Shown here: positions 22,538 to 31,130 of the stretch, piece after piece
How the letters are laid out: every line of letters starts with the position of its first letter
How positions within the stretch are numbered: the first letter of the stretch is position 1
Assembly: GCF_004136315.1 (NCBI RefSeq)
Contig: NZ_CP029562.1
Coordinates: 2,547,501 to 2,611,500, forward strand
Source of the DNA: Mesorhizobium sp. Pch-S
GTDB lineage: Bacteria > Pseudomonadota > Alphaproteobacteria > Rhizobiales > Rhizobiaceae
DNA: 64,000 nucleotides
Reading direction: 5' to 3'
The notes under the pieces: generated by a model
Databases searched by the model: none
Told to the model about the DNA's origin: nothing
What the model saw: the letters and a program-made list of their open reading frames with translations, nothing else
Program-made: the position numbers and the translations under genes

Positions 22538-22552
22538 GTTCCTGTTATGTTC
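22538..22552 (-). promoter_or_regulatory. LexA box (SOS operator) of imuA-imuB-dnaE2
   Basis: GTTC (22538-22541), 7 nt, GTTC (22549-22552) is an exact match to the alphaproteobacterial LexA consensus GTTC-N7-GTTC. A -10-like TATAGG on the minus strand (22552-22557) overlaps its upstream edge, so LexA would cover the transcription start. It is 24 nt before the imuA ATG. Confidence 0.9.
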
Positions 22553-22761
22553 CTATAGATTCCAGAGGGTGGAATGAGAGTCAAGCGGACTCATGGAGAA
22601 TTTATTCCTCTCCTGTCACGCGAAACCAGTACCCAGATGCGCATCGCGCTTGGTTTCCGAAATCCTGCAAACCTTTTGCGACACCGCCTGTCAGCCCGGG
22701 AGCATGCTTTATTTGCCGATTTTGCCGCAACAGCCTATATGCCGGGATCAAAGGATAAAGA

Positions 22762-23184
22762 ATGGCCCGCATCTACAAGACCCGCACCTGGCACAACGAG
22801 CTTTCCCCCTCCCTCGAGGAGCTTGAGCTGCTGGCGCTGGAAGCCTACGCGCATCTGCCGGAGGAATTCCGCAAGCTGACCGGCGAGATCGTCATCCAGG
22901 TGGCGGAGTTCCCGACCGACGAGATCATGGACGACCTGTCGCTGGAAACGCCCTTCGACCTGCTCGGCCTGTTCGAGGGGCGCGGCATCGCCGAGCGCTG
23001 GAATCCCGCGACCGGCGAAGGACCGAACCGCATCACGCTCTACCGCCGTGCCATCCTCGACTACTGGGCAGAGAACGAGGAAACGATGGGCGATATCGTC
23101 ACCCATGTGCTGATCCACGAGATCGGCCATCATTTCGGCCTCTCCGACGACGACATGGAGCGCATAGAGGCCTCGGCGGAATGA
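22762..23184 (+). CDS. Small metallopeptidase-fold protein (HExxH zincin)
   Basis: This 140-residue protein is of the PF06262-type minimal zincin family. The zinc site HEIGHHFGLSDDDM is at about residues 116-129, with two His and the catalytic Glu present, preceded by VTHVLI. It is widespread in alphaproteobacteria and actinobacteria; physiological substrates are unknown. AAGGA lies about 6 nt before the ATG. The following YunG-like gene overlaps its stop by 4 nt (ATGA), so the two are translationally coupled. Confidence 0.9.
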   Translation: MARIYKTRTWHNELSPSLEELELLALEAYAHLPEEFRKLTGEIVIQVAEFPTDEIMDDLSLETPFDLLGLFEGRGIAERWNPATGEGPNRITLYRRAILDYWAENEETMGDIVTHVLIHEIGHHFGLSDDDMERIEASAE

Positions 23185-23525
23185 CAACGGGCGGCGAGAT
23201 GACACCGGTCGAGCTGTACGAGAAACTCAAACAGGCGTGGAGCCTGGAAACATCGAGTGCATGGCAGCCCGATAATCCGGCAAGAGGTCAGTGCAGCGTC
23301 ACCGCCATCGCCGTCCACGATATCCTCGGCGGCGATATCATGAAGACCCGCACGCCGGGTGGCACGCATTTCTACAATCGGGTCAACGGCGTGAAATGGG
23401 ATCTCACCATCAGCCAATTCGATCGGCCGATCCCATTTGAAGACCTGCCATCGGATCGTGCTGAGGCGATGGCTGACACTTCGCCCGCGCAATACGAGCT
23501 ATTGAGAAAAAGGCTCGGCCTATAG
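23181..23525 (+). CDS. YunG-like protein of unknown function
   Basis: This 114-residue protein shows the pattern of the YunG family: ELYEKLKQAW, WQPDNPARGQCSVTAIAVHD, GGTHFYNRVNG and DLTISQF. The arrangement of the conserved Cys and His in RGQCSVTA and GTHFYN resembles a cysteine-hydrolase site, but no activity is established. It may start at 23181 (overlapping the metallopeptidase stop) or at the ATG at 23199. Its TAG stop (23523-23525) coincides with the first bases (TAGAGC) of a dispersed repeat. Confidence 0.75.
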   Translation: MTTGGEMTPVELYEKLKQAWSLETSSAWQPDNPARGQCSVTAIAVHDILGGDIMKTRTPGGTHFYNRVNGVKWDLTISQFDRPIPFEDLPSDRAEAMADTSPAQYELLRKRLGL

Positions 23526-23686
23526 AGCAATTCCAGGAAAAGTGCGTAGCGGTTTTCCGTCCGGAATTGCGTCAAGCAAAGAGTTATACCAAACGGTCCT
23601 CTTGATTGACCGTTGGAGCGCGCGACTGCGCCCGTTGGCGCGAAGCTGGAGCGTTTCCGTTTTACGGAAACGCGGAAACGCTCCAG
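23523..23686 (+). repeat. Dispersed repeat family A, copy 2, split by ~60 nt
   Basis: The left half, TAGAGCAATTCCAGGAAAAG through CAAAGAGTT (about 23523-23585), and the terminal hairpin GGAGCGTTTCCG...CGGAAACGCTCC (23648-23684) match family A. They are separated by ~60 nt of unrelated sequence that includes a GTTGGAGCGCGCGACTGCGC stretch. Its first three bases are the stop codon of the YunG-like gene. Confidence 0.8.
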
Positions 23687-23781
23687 GTTTTTGTTTTTCT
23701 CTGGCGGCCCGGATGGGCCGCGCCGGCGATTGAGGCGCCCTGGATGGGCCAACATCCAGGGCCTCTGGTATTAGCGACCGC

Positions 23782-23991
23782 CTACCAGTCGCTCAGCTTG
23801 GTTTCGCCCGCCACATAGTCCTGGCCCTCGACATCTTTCACCACGGCCTGGCCGCAGCGCATCACCTTTTCCTTCTTGTCATAGGCATAGGTCGGTGAGC
23901 CGTAGAGATGCCAGCCCTTATTCAGCGCGGCCGTCACCTTGTGGCAGAAGGTGGCATCGTCAATGGCGGTGAGGAAGCGGTAGAGGCGCAT
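23782..23991 (-). CDS. DUF1737 domain protein
   Basis: This 69-residue cytoplasmic protein matches the DUF1737 pattern: YRFLTAIDDATFCHKVTAALNKGWHLYGSP, then a short strand and AGETKLSDW. These domains are common as free-standing small proteins in proteobacteria and have no assigned function. It stands alone between two family A repeats (23523 and 24033). Confidence 0.8.
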   Translation of the reverse strand: MRLYRFLTAIDDATFCHKVTAALNKGWHLYGSPTYAYDKKEKVMRCGQAVVKDVEGQDYVAGETKLSDW

Positions 23992-24032
23992 GGTCCTGTC
24001 CTTGAAGCGGTTGCCTGATCATGCGCCGATGC

Positions 24033-24133
24033 TAGAGCGTTTCCGTTTTCACGGAAACGCGGAAACGCTCTAGCTTTTTGTTTTACGCAATTCCGGACGG
24101 AAAACCGTCACACTTTTCCTGGAATTGCTCTAG
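24033..24133 (-). repeat. Dispersed repeat family A, copy 3 (inverted)
   Basis: Read on the minus strand it matches copy 1 nearly base for base (TAGAGCAATTCCAGGAAAAG at the start, AGCGTTTCCG hairpin at the end). It overlaps the last 7 codons and stop of the CoA-ester lyase gene (24108), so that protein's terminal residues RAIPGKV are encoded by the repeat. Confidence 0.85.
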
Positions 24134-24998
24134 CAGCTTTCGCCAGCAATTTCTGAGCCTGGACCAAGTGGAGGCGTTCCACCATCCGGCCATCCAGGGC
24201 GATCACGCCCTTGTCGGCGTTCTCAGGCCTGGCAAAAGCCGCGACGACGGCCCTGGCCTCCGACAAAGCCTGTTCGGAGGGAGAAAAAGCGGCGTTGGCC
24301 GCTTCGATCTGCGCTGGATGAATCAGCGTCTTGCCGTCGAATCCCATGCCGGCGGCATCGACGCATTCGCGCACGAAACCGTCCGAGTTGCGGAAATCGT
24401 TGAAGACACCGTCGAGCAAGGCAATGCCGCCGGCGCGCGCGGCGAGCACCATCTGCATCAGCCAAGGCATCAGATAGCGCCGGTCCGGGGTGGCCAGAAC
24501 GCCGGTTTCCTTGATCAGGTCGTTGGTGCCGGCAACCAGGCAGGCGAGCCGCGACGCGGGGTCGCGGCCGAGCTCGGCGATGGCGGCGATGTTGATCAGC
24601 GCCCTGGGCGTCTCGATCATCGCCCACAGTTTCACCTCGTCGGGTGCATCGGCTTCGTCGAGGGCATCGCCGGCCTCGAGGATGTCACGCGGCGTGTTGA
24701 TCTTGGGCAGCAGAATGCCGTCCGGCTGGCAGGCAAGGGCCACAGCCAGATCCTCAGGCCCGCCTTCGCCACCGAAGCGGTTGATGCGCACCACCATTTC
24801 GCAGCGCCGTTGCGGGCGGTTGGCGAAGATCGCGGCGAGCCTGTCGCGCGCCGAGGCCTTTTCGTCCGAGGCAACGGCGTCTTCCAGGTCGATGATGGCG
24901 GCGTCGCAGGCAAGGGTCGGGAGCTTGGCCAGTGCGCGCTCGTTGGCAGCGGGAATGTAGAGAACGGAGCGGCGCGGACGGTAGGGATTTTCAGCCAT
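24108..24998 (-). CDS. HpcH/HpaI-CitE family CoA-ester lyase (malyl-/citramalyl-CoA lyase-like)
   Basis: This 296-residue TIM-barrel lyase cleaves or condenses acyl-CoA esters such as (S)-malyl-CoA, citramalyl-CoA or citryl-CoA. Signatures are RSVLYIPAANERALAK, DAAIIDLEDAVA (acid/metal site), VVRINRFG, LLPKINTP, LWAMIETPRALIN and GFDGKTLIHPAQIEAAN. CitE complex partners are absent nearby, so a stand-alone malyl/citramalyl-CoA role is likelier than citrate lyase. I start at MAENPYRP (24998). The much longer open frame upstream is antisense to the FAD oxidoreductase gene. The C-terminal seven residues derive from a dispersed repeat. Confidence 0.88.
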   Translation of the reverse strand: MAENPYRPRRSVLYIPAANERALAKLPTLACDAAIIDLEDAVASDEKASARDRLAAIFANRPQRRCEMVVRINRFGGEGGPEDLAVALACQPDGILLPKINTPRDILEAGDALDEADAPDEVKLWAMIETPRALINIAAIAELGRDPASRLACLVAGTNDLIKETGVLATPDRRYLMPWLMQMVLAARAGGIALLDGVFNDFRNSDGFVRECVDAAGMGFDGKTLIHPAQIEAANAAFSPSEQALSEARAVVAAFARPENADKGVIALDGRMVERLHLVQAQKLLAKAARAIPGKV

Positions 24999-25040
24999 CT
25001 GGTCTTCTTGCCCGCCAATGCTGGCCCTTGCAAGAGTGCG

Positions 25041-25114
25041 TAGGGAATAGTGAGTAGGGAGTAGAGCCGGCCCCAGAAGTCGGGTAACCACTATTCTCTG
25101 CTCACTATCTCCCT
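25041..25114. repeat. Palindromic minisatellite-like AGGGAATAGTGAG element
   Basis: TAGGGAATAGTGAGTAGGGAG (from 25041) is mirrored by CTATTCTCTGCTCACTATCT (from 25091), giving a long imperfect hairpin upstream of the oxidoreductase gene. A related G-rich/C-rich palindrome lies at 51846-51918. Confidence 0.6.
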
Positions 25115-25130
25115 CTTCACTGGTTCTTTT

Positions 25131-26300
25131 ATGGCGCAATACGACATCGTGATCATCGGCGGGGCCATCGTCGGCGCCTCGGTTGCCTATTATCTGCGCG
25201 AGGAAGGCTTCAGCGGCTCCATCGCGCTGGTCGAGCGCGATCCGCAATTCGCCCATGCCGCAACGACGCTGTCCTGCGCTTCGATCCGCCAGCAGTTCTC
25301 GATCCCGGAAAACATCCGGCTGTCGCAGTTCACGCTGAAGCTGTTCCGGCGGCTGAAGGAAGAATTCGGCGAAGATGCCGATATCGGTTTCCGGGAAGGC
25401 GGCTATCTGATCCTGGCCGGCGAGAACGGCCTGCCGATCCTGAAGGCCAACCATGACGTGCAGGTGGCCGAAGGCGCCGATATCGTGCTGGAGGATGCCG
25501 AGGCATTGACCCGCCGTTTTGTATGGCTGTCGGCGGAAGGCATCACTGCCGGCGCCTATGGCCGCTCCGGCGAGGGCTGGTTCGACGCGCATGCCTATCT
25601 GCAGCTGTTCCGCAAGGCACTGCGCGGCAAGTCGGTCGACCTGATCACTGCTTCCGTCACCGCCATTGCCCGTGACGGCGACACGATCCAGTCGGTGACG
25701 CTGGACAATGGCGAGACGCTGCAGGCGGGCATCGTCGTCAACGCTGCCGGCCCCAATGCCGGCAAGGTCTCGGCGATGGCCGGGCTCGACCTGCCGGTCG
25801 AACCGCGCAAGCGCTCGGTGTTCGTGTTCGAGGCGCGCGAGCGCTACGAAGACCTGCCGCTGCTGGTCGATCCGAGCGGCATCTATGTGCGCCCGGAGGG
25901 TTCGGTCTACATCACCGGCGGTGCCGAGCCGGAAGACGGCGAACTTGCCGCCGATCCGACCGATTTCGAGCCCGACTGGTCCCTGTTCGAGGAAACGATC
26001 TGGCCGGTGCTGGCCACCCGCATTCCCGCCTTCGAAGCGATCAAGATGACGCGTGCCTGGGCTGGCCACTACGACTACAACACGCTCGACCAGAACGCGG
26101 TGATCGGCCCGCATCCGGAGGTGAAGAACTTCATCTTCGCTAACGGCTTCTCCGGCCATGGCCTGCAGCAGGCGCCGGCGGTCGGCAAGGCGCTGGCCGA
26201 GCTGATCATGCATGGCGGCTACCGCAGCATCGACTGCTCGGCTTTCGGTTATGCCCGCGTGGCGGAAGGCCGGCCGTTCCGCGAGCTCAACGTGATCTGA
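25131..26300 (+). CDS. FAD-dependent oxidoreductase (DAO/glycine-sarcosine oxidase type)
   Basis: This 389-residue flavoprotein oxidises a C-N bond of an amino acid or amine. The N-terminal Rossmann motif is DIVIIGGAIVGASVAYYL and the FAD-contact segment LVERDPQFAHAATTLS. VVNAAGPNAG near residue 203 and the C-terminal GFSGHGLQQAPAVGKALAEL complete the DAO fold. It resembles FoxRED1-type and sarcosine-oxidase-like enzymes. The substrate is not evident. It is divergent from the CoA-ester lyase, so shared pathway membership is possible but unproven. Confidence 0.9.
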   Translation: MAQYDIVIIGGAIVGASVAYYLREEGFSGSIALVERDPQFAHAATTLSCASIRQQFSIPENIRLSQFTLKLFRRLKEEFGEDADIGFREGGYLILAGENGLPILKANHDVQVAEGADIVLEDAEALTRRFVWLSAEGITAGAYGRSGEGWFDAHAYLQLFRKALRGKSVDLITASVTAIARDGDTIQSVTLDNGETLQAGIVVNAAGPNAGKVSAMAGLDLPVEPRKRSVFVFEARERYEDLPLLVDPSGIYVRPEGSVYITGGAEPEDGELAADPTDFEPDWSLFEETIWPVLATRIPAFEAIKMTRAWAGHYDYNTLDQNAVIGPHPEVKNFIFANGFSGHGLQQAPAVGKALAELIMHGGYRSIDCSAFGYARVAEGRPFRELNVI

Positions 26301-26656
26301 CCGCAACAGCCCAGCCGAACTTCGTCGTTGGCGTTTCGCCGCGCCCATACCACGATTGACTCTTTGCGCAATCGGCGTAAAAGCCGGCACCGAACAGGAA
26401 CGTCTTCATGCGCGGCCTCATCATGGCTCTTTTCGCATTCGACTTCCCCGGCCATGGCAACATGGTTGCGGGCGGCCGGCAGCGTGCGCTCCTGTCCTCG
26501 ACCAAAACTATGGCCAAAAAAACTACCGTCACCACGGTTTGATCTCCCTTGGCCTTCTCGCCCTCTCCCCGGGTCTGGCCCGAGGGAGGCGAGACCCGCG
26601 GTGGCCGGCGGGTTTCTCCAAGCAGAACGAGCGGAGAGCGACAGGAGAATTTTTCT
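26301..26656. other. Intergenic region upstream of asd; two weak small open frames only
   Basis: This 356-nt stretch has no recognisable gene. A 44-codon plus-strand frame (26408-26542) has AGGA 8 nt before its ATG and ends in a Lys/Thr/Val-rich tail. A 40-codon minus-strand frame starts at 26409. They overlap antisense, so at most one is real. A 7-bp CGGGTCT/AGACCCG inverted repeat lies at about 26569-26602. Confidence 0.4.
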
Positions 26657-27691
26657 ATGGGTTTCAAGGTTGCGGTAGTTGGCGCCACGGGCAATGTGGG
26701 CCGCGAAATGCTCAACATTCTGGAAGAACGCGGCTTCCCGGTCAGTGAAGTCGTCGCGCTCGCCTCGCGGCGAAGCCAGGGCACCGAAGTGTCCTTCGGC
26801 GACAAGACGCTGAAGGTGAAGGCGCTGGAAGGATACGACTTCTCCGACACCGACATCGCCGTCATGTCGGCCGGCGGCAACGTCTCCAAGGAATGGTCGC
26901 CCAAGATCGGCAAGCAGGGCTGTGTCGTCATCGATAATTCGTCGGCGTTCCGCTACGACCCGGAAGTGCCGCTGATCGTCCCCGAAGTGAACCCGGACGC
27001 GATCGAGGGCTTCTCCAGGAAGAACATCATCGCCAACCCGAATTGCTCGACCGCGCAGCTGGTGGTGGCGCTGAAGCCGCTGCATGACGCGGCGACCATC
27101 AAGCGTATCGTCGTTGCGACCTACCAGTCGGTGTCGGGTGCCGGCAAGGAAGGCATGGACGAGCTGTTCACGCAGACGCGCGCCGTCTTCGTGGCCGACC
27201 CGGTCGAGGCCAAGAAGTTCACCAAGCGCATCGCCTTTAACGTCATCCCGCACATCGACGTGTTCATGGAAGACGGCTCCACCAAGGAAGAGTGGAAGAT
27301 GGTGGCCGAGACCAAGAAGATGCTCGACCCCAAGATCAAGCTGACGGCCACCTGCGTGCGCGTGCCGGTGTTCATCGGCCATTCCGAAGCGGTTAATGTC
27401 GAGTTCGAGAAGCCGATCACGGCCGACGAAGCGCGCGACATCCTGCGCGAGGCGCCGGGCTGCCTGGTCATCGACAAGCGCGAGGACGGCGGCTACATCA
27501 CGCCGATCGAGTCTGCTGGTGAAGACGCCACCTACATCTCGCGCATCCGCGAGGATTCGACGCTCGATAACGCCCTCAACATGTGGATCGTCTCGGATAA
27601 TTTGCGCAAGGGCGCTGCCCTCAACGCCGTGCAGATCGCCGAGCTGCTGGTCGAGCGTGGCCTGATCCAGCCGAAGAAGAAGGCGGCTTAG
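26657..27691 (+). CDS. asd: Aspartate-semialdehyde dehydrogenase
   Basis: The enzyme reduces aspartyl phosphate to aspartate semialdehyde with NADPH, the branch point to lysine, diaminopimelate, threonine and methionine. The 344 residues show the nucleotide site VAVVGATGNVGREML, the catalytic C130 in NPNCSTAQ and the active-site histidine in RVPVFIGHSEAVNVEF. AGGAG lies 9 nt before the ATG at 26657; the in-frame ATG at 26549 adds only low-complexity sequence. It is cytoplasmic, and dapF in the same pathway lies at 58138. Confidence 0.97.
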   Translation: MGFKVAVVGATGNVGREMLNILEERGFPVSEVVALASRRSQGTEVSFGDKTLKVKALEGYDFSDTDIAVMSAGGNVSKEWSPKIGKQGCVVIDNSSAFRYDPEVPLIVPEVNPDAIEGFSRKNIIANPNCSTAQLVVALKPLHDAATIKRIVVATYQSVSGAGKEGMDELFTQTRAVFVADPVEAKKFTKRIAFNVIPHIDVFMEDGSTKEEWKMVAETKKMLDPKIKLTATCVRVPVFIGHSEAVNVEFEKPITADEARDILREAPGCLVIDKREDGGYITPIESAGEDATYISRIREDSTLDNALNMWIVSDNLRKGAALNAVQIAELLVERGLIQPKKKAA

Positions 27692-27814
27692 TTTTATCCT
27701 CACGCTGTCGCCGCTTCGCGGCTCGCTCCGGACGGGGCGCGCCACGAGGCGCGGCGCACGGTCGTGCTTGCGGTCTTTGATCGTTGGTTTCGCTCACGGG
27801 CCGTACCGCCGCCA

Positions 27815-27917
27815 TTAGAGCGCCGCGCGTCCGTTGGACGCGCAAAGGACGCTCTAACACTTTGAGTTGGCGCATGATCCTTTCCGAAAATCGGAATCGA
27901 TTTTCGGGGTCATGCGC
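27815..27917 (+). repeat. Dispersed repeat family C (GCATGATC...GATCATGC type), copy 1
   Basis: An AGAGCGCCGCGCGTCC...GGACGCTCT palindrome is joined to ACTTTGAGTTGGCGCATGATC and TTTCCGAAAATCGGAATCGA, then TTTTCGGGGTCATGCGC. The second half forms a hairpin. A related copy is at 48719-48816. Confidence 0.7.
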
Positions 27918-28001
27918 TGGGCGGCTGGTCCTCCGCGGGGGGCGCCGGACGACCGGCGGCCCGCAGTCGCGGGCTTAGTCTGTGGTTGAAAAGTCTCAAA
28001 G

Positions 28002-28038
28002 AAAAAGGCCCCGGCGGTTTTGCTGCCGGGGCCTTTTT
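28002..28038. terminator. Rho-independent terminator of leuC
   Basis: A perfect 14-bp stem, AAAAAGGCCCCGGC (28002-28015) with GCCGGGGCCTTTTT (28025-28038), has a 9-nt loop. It lies 26 nt past the leuC stop on the minus strand and is T-rich on both sides, so it can also stop transcription coming from asd. Confidence 0.93.
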
Positions 28039-28063
28039 CGTTGTGAGGAAGATCGCTCTACAA

Positions 28064-29473
28064 TCAGTTCCAGTCGCGGATGTCGACGAAGTGACCGGCG
28101 ATCGCGGCGGCGGCGGCCATGGCCGGCGACACCAGGTGCGTACGGCCCTTGAAGCCCTGGCGGCCCTCGAAATTGCGGTTCGAGGTCGAGGCGCAGCGCT
28201 CATGCGGCTTGAGGCGATCGTCGTTCATAGCCAGGCACATCGAGCAGCCCGGCTCGCGCCAGTCGAAGCCGGCTTCAATGAAGATCTTGTCGAGGCCTTC
28301 GGCCTCGGCCTGTTCCTTCACCAGGCCGGAGCCGGGCACGATCATGGCGTTGACGGTCGCGGCGACCTTCTTGCCCTTGGCGACGGCAGCGACAGCGCGC
28401 AGGTCCTCGATGCGGCCATTGGTGCAGGAGCCGATGAAGACGCGGTCGAGCGTGATGTCGGTGATCCTGGTACCCGGTTCGAGACCCATATATTCGAGCG
28501 CGCGCTTCTTGGAGTTGCGCTTGTTCTCATCGGCGATCTCGTCGGGGTTTGGAACGACGCCGAGCACCGAGGTCACATCCTCCGGCGAAGAACCCCAGGT
28601 GACGATGGGCGGCAGCTTGCCGGCGTCGAGTACCACGACCTTGTCGTAGTGGGCGCCTTCATCCGACTGCAGCGTCTTCCAGTAGTTCAGCGCCATGTCC
28701 CAGGCTTCGCCCTGCGGTGCGCGCGGCTTGTCCTTCACATAGGCGAAGGTGGTCTCGTCCGGCGCAATCAGGCCGGCGCGTGCGCCGCCTTCGATCGACA
28801 TGTTGCAGATGGTCATGCGGCCTTCCATCGACAGCGAGCGGATCGCTTCGCCGGCATATTCGATGACATAGCCGGTGCCGCCGGCGGTACCGATCTCGCC
28901 GATGATGGCGAGGATGATGTCCTTGGCGGTGACGCCTTCCGGCAGCTGGCCGTCGACACGCACCAGCATGTTCTTGGCCTTCTTCTGGATCAGCGTCTGG
29001 GTGGCAAGCACATGCTCGACTTCCGAGGTGCCGATGCCGTGCGCCAGAGCGCCGAAAGCACCGTGCGTGGAGGTGTGGCTGTCGCCGCAGACGATGGTCA
29101 TGCCTGGCAGGGTGAAGCCCTGCTCGGGGCCGATGATGTGGACGATGCCCTGGCGGCGGTCCTTCTCGGAATAATACTCGACACCGAAGTCGGCGGCGTT
29201 CTTGGCCAGCGCCTCGACCTGGATGCGGCTTTCCTCGTTCTTGATGCCGTTCACGCGGTCCGGCGAGGTCGGCACGTTGTGGTCGACGACGGCCAGCGTC
29301 TTTTCCGGGTGACGGACCTTGCGGCCGGCCATGCGCAGGCCCTCGAAAGCCTGCGGGCTGGTCACTTCATGCACGAGGTGGCGGTCGATCCAGAGCAGGC
29401 AGGTGCCGTCGTCCTGGCGGTCGACCACGTGTTCGTCGAAAATCTTGTCGTAGAGGGTGCGCGGTGCGCTCAT
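28064..29473 (-). CDS. leuC: 3-isopropylmalate dehydratase large subunit
   Basis: LeuC, with LeuD, isomerises 2-isopropylmalate to 3-isopropylmalate in leucine synthesis, using a [4Fe-4S] cluster. The 469 residues carry the aconitase-family cluster ligands in [13 protein letters not shown] and GCSMCLAMN, plus [22 protein letters not shown] start at [17 protein letters not shown] (29473). leuD is not adjacent in this window, as in many rhizobia where leuC and leuD are separate. A strong terminator follows. Confidence 0.97.
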   Translation of the reverse strand: MSAPRTLYDKIFDEHVVDRQDDGTCLLWIDRHLVHEVTSPQAFEGLRMAGRKVRHPEKTLAVVDHNVPTSPDRVNGIKNEESRIQVEALAKNAADFGVEYYSEKDRRQGIVHIIGPEQGFTLPGMTIVCGDSHTSTHGAFGALAHGIGTSEVEHVLATQTLIQKKAKNMLVRVDGQLPEGVTAKDIILAIIGEIGTAGGTGYVIEYAGEAIRSLSMEGRMTICNMSIEGGARAGLIAPDETTFAYVKDKPRAPQGEAWDMALNYWKTLQSDEGAHYDKVVVLDAGKLPPIVTWGSSPEDVTSVLGVVPNPDEIADENKRNSKKRALEYMGLEPGTRITDITLDRVFIGSCTNGRIEDLRAVAAVAKGKKVAATVNAMIVPGSGLVKEQAEAEGLDKIFIEAGFDWREPGCSMCLAMNDDRLKPHERCASTSNRNFEGRQGFKGRTHLVSPAMAAAAAIAGHFVDIRDWN

Positions 29474-29566
29474 GTGCGTAAATCCGTCGATGTGATGCAA
29501 GGAAGATGCGGAGATGCGCCTGTCTGGAAGGGGCGCAGTCGGCCGTCAGCTAAGGCGACCTGGAGG

Positions 29567-29695
29567 TCACCTAAGTCGGCTGGTCAGCGCGCCGGAAATG
29601 CGGGCGAAAAAGCGCGCGGGCAGGCGTTTCTTGTCCTGCAGCACGAAGCCCTTGTAGGCCGGATCGCCGAAAAGCTCTTCCATCGCCGTTGCCAT
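29567..29695 (-). CDS. Possible 42-residue protein of unknown function
   Basis: A minus-strand frame reads MATAMEELFGDPAYKGFVL and ends FFARISGALTSRLR. The composition is protein-like, with a short acidic front and a basic tail, and it lies between leuC and the divergent DUF1287 gene. The TGA falls inside an imperfect hairpin (29550-29575, CTAAGGCGACC/GGTCACCTAAG) that could be its terminator. No clear ribosome binding site is visible, and I recognise no family. Confidence 0.4.
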   Translation of the reverse strand: MATAMEELFGDPAYKGFVLQDKKRLPARFFARISGALTSRLR

Positions 29696-29786
29696 AGCAA
29701 TCTTTTGGCTTTTCGGCAATTGCGCCGAGAAGCCGCAAATATGCCCGAAAGCTCGATTGCCCTGCGTGGCAAACGAGGGAACCTGC

Positions 29787-30407
29787 ATGATCGATCGCCG
29801 CACCGTCCTCAAGTCCCTGGCGCTGGCGGCCTGTCCGGCGTTGCTGACGCGCCCGGCATCGGCCGCTCCGCAATCGCAACCATGGACCGAACGGCTGGTC
29901 GACGCGGCGTTCCAACAGGTCGGCGTGACCGTCATCTACGATCCGGCCTATGTGCGGCTCGACTATCCCGGCGGCGATGTTCCTGCCGAGCGCGGCGTAT
30001 GCACCGACGTGGTGGTGCGCGCCTATCGCAAGGCGTTCGACGTCGATCTGCAACGGCTGGTCAACGAGGACATGCGTGCGGCGTTTTCCGCCTATCCGAC
30101 GATCTGGGGGCGCAAGCAGCCGGACCGCAACATTGATCACCGCCGTGTTCCCAACCTGGAGACCTTTTTCAAACGAAAGGGCGCTGCGCTGGAGGTTGTC
30201 GATGATGCGGCGGCCTATCGGCCCGGCGACCTGGTCACCCAGCGGCTGCCGGGCAACCTGCCGCACATCGCCATCGTCACCAACAGAATGACGTCAGACG
30301 GCCAGCGTCCGCTGGTGGTGCACAACATCGGCGCCGGCGCCAGGGTCGAAGATACGCTGTTCGCCTTCCGCATCGCCGGCCATTTCCGTTTCGCACCTGA
30401 GGTCTGA
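29787..30407 (+). CDS. DUF1287 domain protein with twin-arginine-like signal
   Basis: The 206-residue precursor starts MIDRRTVLKSLALAACPALL. The RR-x-V-L-K pattern suggests Tat export with a cut near ASAAP. The mature part has the DUF1287 layout: DAAFQQVGVTVIYDPAYVRLDYPGG cut by short loops, then GVCTDVVVRAYR with a conserved Cys-Thr-Asp, and late histidines (NLPHIAIVTN, VVHNIGAGARVED). The Cys and His pattern resembles an NlpC/P60-like amidase, but activity is unproven. GAGGGA lies 6 nt before the ATG at 29787. Confidence 0.85.
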   Translation: MIDRRTVLKSLALAACPALLTRPASAAPQSQPWTERLVDAAFQQVGVTVIYDPAYVRLDYPGGDVPAERGVCTDVVVRAYRKAFDVDLQRLVNEDMRAAFSAYPTIWGRKQPDRNIDHRRVPNLETFFKRKGAALEVVDDAAAYRPGDLVTQRLPGNLPHIAIVTNRMTSDGQRPLVVHNIGAGARVEDTLFAFRIAGHFRFAPEV

Positions 30408-30442
30408 GGCGTTCCGATTGGCCTCCTGCGCGTACTCTGGCG

Positions 30443-31078
30443 TTAGAGGATCTCGAACACGAAGGTCTTCACCTGCGCCTCGGGGTCGGCGACGGCATAG
30501 CAGCGGAACCAGGGGCTCTCTTCGAGCGGGCGCCATTTGCCGCCCCGTTCCAGTTCGGTGAAAACCTCACGGAAGCCGCCGGTTTCGTACACCTGGTCGC
30601 GCACCGTGAAGATGGCATGGCCACCACTTCTGGTGATGCGCACCAGCTCATGCAGGCCGGCGGCCGGCGCGTGACCGATGGTGAAGACACCGGTGGAGAA
30701 AAAAGCGCGGAAATGCCTGTCCGGCCAAGGCAGCGGGCCGCCGAGCATCGCCTTTTTCAGGTCGCCATAGGCCTGCCTGCCGGCAGCGACCCGCAGCATC
30801 TCGTCGGAAAGGTCGAGCCCGACCAGATCGGAGTAGCCGAGCGCCTTGAGCTGCGGGCCGGTGAGGCCGGTGCCGCAGCCGGCATCGAGCAGCGGACCCT
30901 CGCCCGCCGCCACATAGCGCGCTACCCAGGCAGTGATCAGGAACGGCAACAGATAGCCGAGCGAGGCAGTCTCGCTGTCATAGTTCGCTGCCCAGGCGGC
31001 ATAGGCAGCATCGAGGGCTCCGGTCGAACCGGCACCATAGACGGAATCCAGCGCCGCATGCGCCTTGTCGGTGTCCAT
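30443..31078 (-). CDS. Class I SAM-dependent methyltransferase
   Basis: This 211-residue protein has a Rossmann methyltransferase core. Motif I LLDAGCGTGLTGPQL lies near residue 63, motif II VGLDLSDEML near 86, and the later strand GGHAIFTVRDQVYE near 157. It fits the methyltransf_25/WBSCR27-like group acting on small molecules. It lies 53 nt after the ABC permease on the same strand. The substrate cannot be told from sequence. Confidence 0.85.
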   Translation of the reverse strand: MDTDKAHAALDSVYGAGSTGALDAAYAAWAANYDSETASLGYLLPFLITAWVARYVAAGEGPLLDAGCGTGLTGPQLKALGYSDLVGLDLSDEMLRVAAGRQAYGDLKKAMLGGPLPWPDRHFRAFFSTGVFTIGHAPAAGLHELVRITRSGGHAIFTVRDQVYETGGFREVFTELERGGKWRPLEESPWFRCYAVADPEAQVKTFVFEIL

Positions 31079-31130
31079 CTCCTGTCTCCCGCAGTTGTTC
31101 CCACCAGCGTGGAAGCGAACAGCGGCCGCG

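Noticed and set aside
24999..26390. N-terminal 464-codon extension of the CoA-ester lyase frame
   Set aside because: The extension is antisense to the FAD oxidoreductase; the lyase has a natural start at 24998.
27986..30136. A 716-codon plus-strand frame across leuC
   Set aside because: Antisense to leuC, which has all cluster-binding motifs; the frame runs through terminators and into an unrelated gene.
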